A program made the position numbers and the translations under genes. The notes beneath the pieces were generated by a model, which saw only the letters and a program-made list of their open reading frames with translations, was not told the origin of the DNA and made no database searches. Of a stretch of 20,595 nt of DNA, positions 1 through 9,410 are shown piece after piece. The first letter of the stretch is position 1; the number at the start of each line of letters is the position of its first letter. The stretch spans positions 1 to 20,595 of the forward strand of contig JAYMTA010001328.1 of assembly GCA_036897625.1 (NCBI GenBank), in the 5' to 3' direction. The DNA is from Pelargonium cotyledonis (lineage: Eukaryota; Streptophyta; Magnoliopsida; Geraniales; Geraniaceae).

Positions 1-1494
1 TCATGCAAGCTTAAAATTAAATCATTAAGGGCAAGGATGGGCTTTAAGTTTGGGGGGGGGGGGTAACATAAACATTGCGTTTGCATATTTTTGTTCTTTT
101 TATTTTTCACCCCTTTTTCACATTTTTGCGTGCATTGCACGTTTCTTTTTGTTGGGTAGTTGTAAATATTTTTAGGCATGTTGGATTGTGCTTAAGGGAT
201 TTTGCGTTAAAAGCATCTCATGATTGATTATTTCCCGATGATTCGTTGAATAGCATGCTTGAGATTATATTTGTGGGAATAATTCTAGGATGCATGATAG
301 AATTTGTCGTTATAGCTTGTTATGATGTTGTTGAGCACACGTCCTTAATTGTTGGGGTTTTCTTGTAATAAGTGGGAACATGATTACGCTAAGTATATTG
401 TAAAAATTCTAGAATTGAGTGATCCTAGCTTTGAGGCAAAATGACTATGAGGATTTAGTTAGGAAGAGATGACTTAGGCCGTTTTTGGACCGATTGAGCC
501 AAATGTTCTTCCACCTTGATTTATTTGACGCTAGACACCCCTTTTGAGCTTTAAGCCTTTTTCATTCACTTACCTTTATTACAAACCTATGTGTCAATTT
601 GTTCTTGGCCTAATATTATGTTGATCCCTTATGCTTATTGTGAACTTGAAGTTTTTCTTGAAAAAGAGAAACACTAAATTGAGTGGGGATAGTATAGGCA
701 ACAATGGGACTTGGTTTGGGAATTGTATGTGAAATGCTTAAGTTTCTATTCCTCTAGTTCATCATGAGTTTGGGGGGAACTAGTAGTGATCATAAGTGAA
801 AAATAAAGAGTAATGGACAAAAGAGAAATTTGGAAATTGAAATAAAAAGAAAGAATTGTCCATATCAAAATGAAAGAAGATCACAAGTTCCCCAAAAATT
901 TACATTAACCGGAATAGCTAGGGGTTGAAAGTGTTGAATGTGGGAAATTGGGAAAGTTGTATGGGGTGAGTTGTGAGCAAGATGAGCTTCAAGTTGACTC
1001 TAAGTGTAGTTGAGCTTCGTTAAAAACTCCATATCATACCCTTACCTAAGTCTAACGTCATAACCCAAGGAAAGACCTAAGGATCCCGCTAACTAAAGAC
1101 CTATAGATTAGTGGAGAAGCAAAGGTCACTCAACCTATGGAATTTGGATGAGAAAACTCAAGTCTTGTGTGTTTGCATCTTAGATTAGGAAGGTTCTAAT
1201 GGTTAAGGATGTCTCACACACGCATGAGTAACTTGCTATAACTTTGGATTCTTGATTTAAATTTTGTGTCAAACCCCATGGTATGAGAACTTGCAAGTTA
1301 TTAGGAGGGGATTTTTAATTGATGAATGCTAATGGATGCAAAGTTCCCTTGAGACATGGTCGATGTGTGCTTATTTAGGATTACATGTAGTTAGAATACA
1401 TGTAGTTAGAAAGCATGTACAATAGAGTAGTGTAGAGTAGCATAATTTAGGTTCTTTTTGGTTTTCCTCTCTTCCGCATGAGGACACGCTTGAG
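1..1494 (+). mobile_element. 3' non-coding internal region of a Ty3/gypsy-type LTR retrotransposon
   Basis: No coding frame of any length or recognisable domain is visible. The stretch runs directly into a polypurine tract and an LTR start, so by position it is the untranslated part of a plus-strand element between pol and the 3' LTR. It carries T-G-rich purine tracts at 46-63 and 766-779 that resemble the true polypurine tract at 1495-1510, a layout I know from plant Athila/Tat-type elements. Assignment to gypsy rests on this layout and on the related integrase tail further right, not on a domain in this stretch. Confidence 0.5.
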
Positions 1495-1510
1495 CTTAAG
1501 TTTGGGGAGT
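1495..1510 (+). other. Polypurine tract of LTR retrotransposon
   Basis: A purine-rich run (CTTAAGTTTGGGGAG) lies directly before TGATAACTCGCAG, the LTR start. In LTR retrotransposons this position primes plus-strand DNA synthesis. It fixes the orientation of the element as plus. Confidence 0.6.
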
Positions 1511-2048
1511 TTGATAACTCGCAGTTTGTGTTAGTTATTCGGCCCTAAATTATGCATTTGACCCCTATTTTGCCCTATTTTGGTGCTCTTTCTGCCCTTA
1601 GAGAGCACTAAAAGCCCGATGTTCGCTTTATGTCGACTTGTTTGGTAGAACTTATACTTTGGTGAAATTTAATGGTTTTATCATATTTTTAGCTCCAATT
1701 GTGCCCTATAATCCGTGTTTTAGTGTTTCTTGATGAATCAGGCCTTAAAGCATGAAGCGGGACGCATTGTGGGGCTGAAAAGCCAAAGTTATAAAATTGG
1801 AGGATAGAGTCCCAGCCGGCGCCGCAACGCCAACGCCTCTGTCCATGTCATCGTCAAGTCAAGTCCACATCATCTCCAAGTCATGTCCAAGTCGCCTCCA
1901 CGTCAGATGTCCAGCTTCAATCCTCAGTGCCAAGTCAGCAAAGTTCAAATTTCGAATAATGGTTAACCGTGCAATATCTTCTCTGGTCAAAGAGTCCAAG
2001 GCGTACCCAACTTCTCGTGGCGCCACGGCGTCCACTGCCACTGAACCC

Positions 2049-2055
2049 TATAAAT
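2049..2055 (+). promoter_or_regulatory. TATA box of the gypsy-type LTR
   Basis: TATAAAT in a CCCTATAAATTATGC context, about 540 bp into the LTR and followed by a pyrimidine-rich leader. The position fits the U3/R border of a long plant LTR. Whether it is active cannot be told. Confidence 0.4.
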
Positions 2056-2949
2056 TATGCATTTTCCAAGTGGTGAGGGGTTGGCTTTTTGGTGTGGTTT
2101 TAGTTCCTTTTAAAGTTCAGTTTCAGAGTTCTAAGCTTCTCATACTCATCTTCTACAAGTCCAGAGAGCTTCTAGTTCTTTTTCATCTTCAAACATTTCC
2201 ATTTTCATCAAACTTTGTTAGGTTGTTTTCAATTGATTGTGAAAGCTTGTTGAATCATATTGTGGATTTGTCCCAATTGAGATTCATACATTTGCTGGAT
2301 TGGATTATTGCTTTTGAATAGATCTGTTTCCAACTTGAATGAAAACTGAATTACTTGTTTAATTCTTTTGTTACCTTCATTAATCGTGAATGCTTTTCTC
2401 TAGCAAGTTCTTGTTTGTCATAGTTAGTGAGAGTGACACCACTAATATGGCTAACTAATCCTTAAGTCATAGGGATGTAGTTAGTTATAGGGAGGTGGGG
2501 ATGTTGCCTAATGCTTGTTTATGTGTGGATTTGGAGAAGTAGCTAGCTTCAATGGTTTGCGGGTGCAAAGCCTTAATGCGGCCGGTACAACTCATTTCGG
2601 ATGTGAGCTTGAGTCATTCCAATTCATTGAATGACTTGAGCAGAACAAACCGTTGGGTAAGATATAGGAACTCATCTTACGCCAAGCAAAGCAGAACTGA
2701 GTTCGTTTAATGTGAGGCGCCCAGGGGATGATGGTCTCCTTTGTGGTGGCCCACGCGTGTGACGTACTTTTGTTTACTAGAGTAGCTAGGTTACTTAATC
2801 CGCACATAAACAAGGCAATTACCCCCACCGAACTTGGATATTAACTACATTCCGCTCACAATTTCATCAACAATCAGGTACACAACCTTCTTCCATCGCT
2901 TATTACTCTGTTTTCGTCTTCTTAGTGTTCCACTCCTCGTGCACAATCG

Positions 2950-2964
2950 CACACACACACACAC
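2950..2964. repeat. (CA)n microsatellite
   Basis: Seven and a half CA units lie inside the distal part of the LTR. They are probably polymorphic but have no visible function. Confidence 0.7.
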
Positions 2965-3186
2965 TCCCAAGATTTGTTTACTATTTTCGCTCGTGCTAAC
3001 ACTGGAGTTCTCTCTTCGTCCCACTCTAATTCCTTGTGGATTCGACAAACCCGAACTTAACTGTCCTATTATTACGAGGTCGACTCTGGTATACTTGCCG
3101 GACGCTCACCACCTCCCAAGTAGAAGGTAGAAAGCTCGGGCTCTAGGACAACCAAGAGTCCGAAAATAAGTGTAGGGGAGAAGGTA

Positions 3187-3399
3187 TTGTTAGAGCGCTC
3201 AAGACGAACGTGCTTCTTCTTGAGGAACAAACCAAGGTGGACTGGACCATTTGAGGTAAAAAGTATATTAAACAATGGTTCAATTTTGATTTCTAATGGC
3301 GGGTCTTCCACCTGCTTAGTAATAGATCACCGACTTCAAGCAATTGATACGTCAGGTGATCAAGGAGGAATATTGAAATCCTCTCGTGAGTATCATTGA
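3187..3399 (+). pseudogene. Integrase C-terminal fragment of a Ty3/gypsy element
   Basis: The frame encodes about 70 residues including KPRWTGPFEVKSILNNGSI, which matches the GPY/F-type C-terminal module of gypsy integrases: a basic residue and Trp, then G-P-F, a short strand, and a turn with N-G. The integrase core with its D,D,E residues is absent upstream, so only the tail survives. It follows the LTR in the same orientation but without a PBS or gag between, so it belongs to a different or rearranged copy. The first Met is only where the open stretch begins. Confidence 0.65.
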
Positions 3400-3440
3400 G
3401 GCATCACGCATCGAGCCAACGACATTGAACAAGCGCGCTC

Positions 3441-3458
3441 GTTGGGAGGCAACCCAAC
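3441..3458 (+). repeat. GTTGGG/CCCAAC hairpin downstream of integrase
   Basis: GTTGGGAGGCAACCCAAC has six-base arms and a six-base loop. From memory, a GGGAGGCAACCC box commonly sits just after the pol stop in plant Athila/Tat-like gypsy elements, which supports calling the preceding frame an integrase tail. Function unknown to me. Confidence 0.5.
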
Positions 3459-3459
3459 A

Positions 3460-4088
3460 TGTATACTATTATTTCATTTTAGTTTTGTTAGGTAATATTC
3501 CCCTCATAATGCTTTATTTTCATCTCACTCGATGCGTTGCTGGTTTGTTTGGTTGCAACATTTTGGAGCAACACGGGGTGCGACAATACCTACGTGGGTC
3601 GTGTTCGTAAAAAAATTCTAAACTGCCTATGCAACACGACCAGCGGCCCGACCCTCAACTCGCTCAAACTTGTTTGGTTTTTTTTTTTTTAAATTTTTAT
3701 CTCTTTGCTTTATTTATTTTTAATTTTCTAACACATATGATATCATATGTGACGCTACATCATCCATATATTGTCACCTCATGAAAAAATGGATGGAAAA
3801 GATAACGGTGTTAGGATAGGTACTACTTAAAATATGTAAACTTTAGATCGAGTACCAAATTGACTAAAGTTTCAAATTGAGTACTACTAAAATCATTTTA
3901 TCAAACTTTGATAACCAAAATACCCTTATATCTCAAATCGAAATGGCCAAAAAAGCTTTATATTGAGCCGAGGAAGTTTTATCATTCCTTGTGTTTGTGT
4001 TCATTTGTGATTTCATTTACAAGTCATACCACAAAACCCAACACCAGCCTAGCTTAGTTTCGGGTGCGTACCCATATCTAAGATGAAC
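3460..4088. other. Retroelement tail and upstream region of the host gene
   Basis: The first part (to about 3640) continues the gypsy fragment. From about 3660 the sequence is AT-rich, with a T-run at 3679-3690, a perfect 20-bp palindrome at 3732-3751, and nine-base inverted arms AAACTTTAG/CTAAAGTTT at 3838-3872. No gene is visible. It is the presumed distal promoter of the gene starting at 4210. Confidence 0.5.
3732..3751. repeat. Perfect 20-bp palindrome
   Basis: CACATATGATATCATATGTG is identical to its own reverse complement. It lies about 460 bp upstream of the start codon at 4210. It could be a dimeric transcription-factor site or a chance AT-rich palindrome. Confidence 0.6.
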
Positions 4089-4209
4089 CACGTGCGCATA
4101 AAATGTTAACATGCGCACTAAGCAGCCTACACACCACAGCACCAACATTAACGTGAAAACCATAGGAACAGAGCTCCCCAAAACCTCTCTCCTCCTCAAG
4201 GCTTGGGCT
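4089..4209 (+). promoter_or_regulatory. Proximal promoter and 5' UTR of the synergin-like gene
   Basis: A G-box core CACGTG lies at 4089-4094, followed by inverted arms TGCGCAT/ATGCGCA, then a C- and A-rich leader with CT-rich stretches (CCTCTCTCCTCCTC) typical of plant 5' UTRs. No strong TATA box is placed correctly; CATAAAAT near 4096 is weak. An in-frame ATG at 4111 would add 33 residues, but they look like translated leader. Confidence 0.35.
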
Positions 4210-4918
4210 ATGGAGGACGACGACGACTTCGGGGACTTCAAGTTTGCGTCTTCTTATACCAATCCCGCCGTCAATTCCGATCAGATCAATGGCTGGAGCT
4301 TCCCCGCCACCACCAACGACGATGAATGGGGCGATTTTTTCAACCATTCCTCGACCAAAACACTCTCAACCTCCCAATCACTTCCTATTTTCCCAGAAGT
4401 CTCCACTACGTTCGACCCATTCGGCTTTTCCGATGCACCGGTGGGGAATTCTCGGTCGCCTGGATCGGTGGCAAGTCAAGCTGAGTCGCTCCCGGGTCGG
4501 ATCGATTCGGACACGAAGAATCCGCAGTCGAGGGTACAGGGAGCTTTGCCTTTGTCGATATTTGGGGAGGAGGAAGAAATGCAGGAGGATCAATCTAGTA
4601 CCATCGATTCGTCCCTCGGCGGTGTTACGACCTTGTTCCCACCGAAAACAGGGAATTCCCTGCAAAAAGGATTGAGTCTGAACGCTGGCGTGGATTTGAA
4701 TGATTTGATTGCGAATTTGTACAATCAAAATCACCAGATCAAGCCCGATAATGACCTCGATTTGAAAACCAACAAGGTAAGCACTGGTCTCAATGGCCCG
4801 AACTTGGGTGTGAATTCGGATTTGAAAGGGTTTAATCCAGATGCGGTTGATGGAAATGTTGTTGATGTTGATGATGATGATGATGGGTGGGAATTTAAAG
4901 TTGCCGAAGCAGACCCAG
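4210..4918 (+). CDS. Exon 1: DFGDF and first WEFK motif
   Basis: It encodes the acidic N-terminus with the DFGDF, WGDF and FDPFGF motifs, an LPLSIFG segment followed by four Glu, and the first WEFK at 4888-4899 after a run of five Asp written as GAT repeats. Two donors are possible: CCAG|GTGTCA after 4918 (phase 1) or AAAG|GTGTGT after 4947 (phase 0). The first joins exon 2 in frame through an acceptor at 5275. The second looks more like the other phase-0 introns, but I find no matching acceptor that keeps the GWGFK motif in frame. Confidence 0.75.
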
Positions 4919-7900
4919 GTGTCAGATGCGGGACTTCTGAGATAAAGGTGTGTAATTCTTTTGATACAGTGTATCTATGAGTTTTGTATTTTATCCCAAC
5001 ATTTGGTTGCTAACATAATTGAGGAAAAAACAAAGGATGAAATATAAATTTTATATCCGAAATAACAGTTCAATTACTAGAATTGGAAATTGTTTATAGG
5101 CCTAACTCAACTCCTACTGAGATTTCAGTTTCAATTTTTGGCCTATCTTATATATAAGCGAATGAGGCTAACATTACAATTGCTAATTTGCACAACATGA
5201 CCAGAGGATAGCTGAAAATGAGTTGAATTTGAATTTTTACTGGATCAAAATTGAGTAGGAGTTGGTTGAGTTTAGATTCAAGTGGGTTGGATTTGAGTTT
5301 TCTTGAATTGAGTTCTTCCACAAATGGGTTAAATTCAAATCTAGGTACATGGGATGGGGATGGTTTTGATGGATGGGGATTCAAGCGGGAGGTATCAACA
5401 TCTCGGATCATGGACGGGGATCCTAAGGTAAAGTTCTAATCTTTTCACTTGATGGAGCTTGCTGCTTACCCCCCTATTCACTGCTTGGAAATCTGAGCAA
5501 GAAATGATCATTCGATATAGAGAAAATGAGAAATAAGGATTATAATTCATCATTTAAAGATACATTATGGTTGTTAACCTAGATTGGAAAGCCTGATCAG
5601 TTTTAACAGTTACGTGAGGAAAGTTGAACAAGGAGAGTTTAAAGTGAATGGGATCTCATTCATTGCTTTTGGAGACACATAGAAGGACTAAGGGCTGGGG
5701 GTATGCTTGACTTTTAAGAGAATGGAGGTATAAAGATGGGTATATTTTTCACACAGTGGAAAGTATAGTTTATTGAGGATGGCACAGTGTTTAAAAAGAC
5801 CATGAGGCGCGAGGTGCACTCTTTAGCCTCAGAAACCTTGAGGTGAGGTGACTTCGTAGAGGCGCAGTTGAGGCGCAGTTGAGGCGCGCTTCACTGATTT
5901 CTAGCTTATGATTTAGGGTTTTAAATGAAAAAACAGTTTTCAAATTTCACAATCCCAATTGTTGTTTTAAATGTTTATGGTTTTAATTATGGCATTTAAG
6001 ATGATGACTTTCCGTAATTCAAAATCCCAATATATTACCAAAATTGATTTTTGTATTGTATATTGGGATTTTTAATACAGAAACTCTTCATTTTAGAGTT
6101 GCATAAATAATAAAATTATCTATACAATGGTATTAAAACCAGCAACATCAATAAAATATATTCAAATTCCAAAAAAGAGGAAGAGCCAGCAAACCAGAGA
6201 ACTAGCAGCAAACTAGAGAACCAACACCTACAGAAAACAAGATAAATTGGATTTTTTCTTCCGTTCTTTTATTCTATTGAGTACTAACTAAACAATTCTG
6301 TTAGATATGACATGTAGTTTTCAAAATTGCATTAAAACTTTAGATATATGAATTATTTATGATATGATTAATCAGATTTGTATATGATATGTGGTTTTAT
6401 GAATCACTTTATTGAGAAGCATATATATGCCATGTCAGAGATTGTAATATGCTGCAAAATGGGTACTTTTTTCATCTATGATCAGTAGTCGTAAACCCGA
6501 CCAGTATAAATATAATAGAACTATATATTTTGACTTGATCCATAAACCTATTGCAAGAAAATAAGAGATCAATAAATGTGATCAGTGAGTATATATAAAT
6601 GATAGAAATATAGATTTTACTTGATAAGCATGCGCCTAGGCTGAAGAGAAACCTAGTGCCTCAAATGCGCCCTCGTGCTTTCTTTTTTTTTTTTTTTTTT
6701 TTAATTTTTTCAAAAACAATTTTTTTGGGGTTTTTAACAAACCCCCCCCCCCCCCCACAAAAAAAAAAAATCTTATTATCTCAGGGTTGAGATTGAGTCC
6801 AGCATTGGCAACATTTTTGGCATTGTCAATTAGTTTTGTTTCATCAAGACTTATACATGTGTATTAGTAAGCTCAATGATAATACTAACTAATTTCAGTA
6901 TCTGCTATGTTCAATAAGTCTTATATTCACCTGAAGAGGTATAAACTTATTTTGAACTTATGTATATTTGTTTGATGCTACATGCGACATTTGCGGTATG
7001 AGTACATGTGCAGTCGAGTAGGGACTTAATGTGGTTTATGAAGTCTGACAATTTTTAGTTTGAAGGTTGACAGGAATGGGCAGCAAAGCTGTGGGAGAGC
7101 TGACAATAACTATGTTGTTGGCAGTGGTCCAGATGGTCCCAGTGATCTGTTTGGTACACCAGTGCCAACTTCTAACAAATCTGGTGACTGGAACTTTGGG
7201 TTTGATTTCAATCCTATTTTTGTGACACAAGATGGTATCACCAGTTTACACTCCAAAAACAAGCCAAATGATTCAGCAAACGGGATTAATTCTTCTGATG
7301 AATTTGTTTGGGAATTCAAGGATGCAAGTTCCACTATTGATTTTAAACATAAATTGGTTAGTCAGTTAAAAACTTAAAATTGAAATTATTACTACTATAT
7401 ATTGTTTTAAAAATTTTGGATGTTAGATTTACAAACCCTAATGCTTGTTGTAGGAAGAGCCCAAGGTTGCTGATGTTCTTCCTGCTGGGAATGCTTTGGC
7501 AGTTGGCGCAAATGATTCACTTGCTGCATCAGATATGATTTCTCATGGATCTGATCCGTTGGAATTTGGATTTAGTTTCAACCCATGTTCCAAGACTGAG
7601 GGTGGTTCGGATTCATATAAAAGCCAACAGAATGATATTATGAATGGATTGACATCTTCTTCAGTTGATGCAAATATAATGTATAATGAGAATTTATGGG
7701 GGTTCAAAGATTCTTTTCCAGAAATCAGATCAAAGCATCAGACTGTTATTGATGACAAACAGATACTTTGTAATAATATTTTAGATTCCAGCATGTTTAG
7801 TTCTCAGACTGGCGGCGTTGATTTCTATCAAAATTCTTGGGAATCTAAAGATGTACTTTCAGGAAGCAAAGCAGAAGATAAAAATTCTCAGAATGGTGGG

Positions 7901-9373
7901 TTAGATTCCATCGTTAATGGTGGTGATGATTTTGGTCTAAATTCTTGGGAATTTAAAGGTTCATATTCAGGACCCAAGGGTGAAGATCAGACCTCTGTGA
8001 ATAATTTTCAAAACCTTTTTGGAAATGGATCAGATCCTGCCCAAACTATGTTGAATTCTGATGTGGTGAATGATGATGATGATGATGACAAGGATGATTT
8101 TGGTGTTGATTCTTGGGAATTTAAGGGCGTTGTTTCAGGAATCACAACCAAAGAGCAAGCTTGTGTTAAGGATACACAAATACTTTGTGAAAATAGGTCA
8201 GACACAAGTGACACTGCATCGAAGCCTAATTTAGTGAATAGTCATGACATTTCATGGGACTTGAAGGATGCATGTTTTGGAAGCAAAGTTGAAAATCAAG
8301 CTTTGTATCCGAGTTGTAATGATTCATTTAAAAGCCATCCTACTGCATTAGAGCTAGAGAAATATCTAGATTTCTATGGAAAATTGAAGATTGAGTTGTG
8401 CTATATTGCAGAATGTCATCTCAGTAATCTAAAGGTTGGTAGATTTTTTGACACCATCTTTTGCTATTAAGTTGTTATAAACAGTAAAATTTTGAATTAT
8501 TACTTCTCTCTCTAGAAAGCTCGAAGAAATGGTGTTCTATCCGATCAAGATGCGAAAGATGAAGCTCTTGACGACGACATCCAGGTTGGTGTATACTTTG
8601 GCTTTTCTTTCACTATTAGTTGTGCAATTTATTATGTCTTTGGTTTTGAAGATATGTCACTAGTATGTGCAGTGAACTTATCTGTAAATCTTCTCAAATA
8701 AGCAATACCAAATCTCAACCCACAATATTACAATACCAGTTCTTCCTCAATAGAGAGGGCTGAAAAGCAAAGTTCTTCTCTTCTCATTACTCATATGACA
8801 GACACCGCTCAGACCTGTGACAAATCATGCCCCGCGATCTCTGGCACAAACGCCTTTACCAATAGCAATGCTGCACCTAGCACAACTAAATCAGAAAAGA
8901 AACAATTAAGACTACTCAAAACAGCAACACACTATTTAAACTAACACCAGGATACAACATAGCAGAAACATCTAAACTCTTAACAATATGAGTTAGACGA
9001 CTCTGCATGACTAACAAATGCAATGCCATGAAGAAAAAAAAAACACCACATGAACATATTCATTAATCTAACCACAAGCTCCTCGCCTGCCATTGTCTTC
9101 AATATATTAAATTTAGGCACGGAATATGAATGTTGCTTATAAGGTATAGGAATTGCTTTTGTAGGGCTATTCATTTTGACTGTTGATGCTAACACCTGTA
9201 TGACATTTACATACTGCATCATAGATTCACTTCATCCATTGTTTTTGTCCAATTGTGGTGGAATCTTCAAACAAGATTAAGATGGAACGATACTTGCAGA
9301 AAACAACCTTGGTGGTTCATTTTGGCTTTATTTAAAATATTGCATATTTCATTACATGATCAATCATGTCTTC

Positions 9374-9410
<37 letters not shown>

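Larger units (their letters stand above)
1512..3105 (+). mobile_element. LTR of a Ty3/gypsy-type element (about 1.6 kb)
   Basis: The left end is well marked by the polypurine tract followed by TG. Internal landmarks agree with an LTR: a TATA box at 2049-2055 about a third of the way in, a T-rich leader after it, and a late segment at 2449-2480 that closely matches the fragment at 18645-18680. The right end is not certain: no clear CA end matching TGATAA and no primer binding site follow, so it is placed near 3105 by the change of sequence character. Several open frames of 60-174 codons here are chance readings without domain features. Confidence 0.5.

Noticed and set aside
380..400. CATGATTACGC, similar to a cloning-vector lacZ start
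   Set aside because: Only 11 bases match, the flanks do not, and no polylinker or vector sequence is present.
1797..2321. 174-codon plus-strand open frame
   Set aside because: Lies across the LTR promoter and leader; composition is low complexity with no domain, and it spans the TATA box.
4378..4734. 118-codon minus-strand frame opposite exon 1
   Set aside because: A shadow of exon 1 with Arg-rich, domain-free content.
9050..9240. Possible minus-strand gene fragment (80 codons)
   Set aside because: No domain, lies in the intron and overlaps a simple A-run; no evidence beyond being open.
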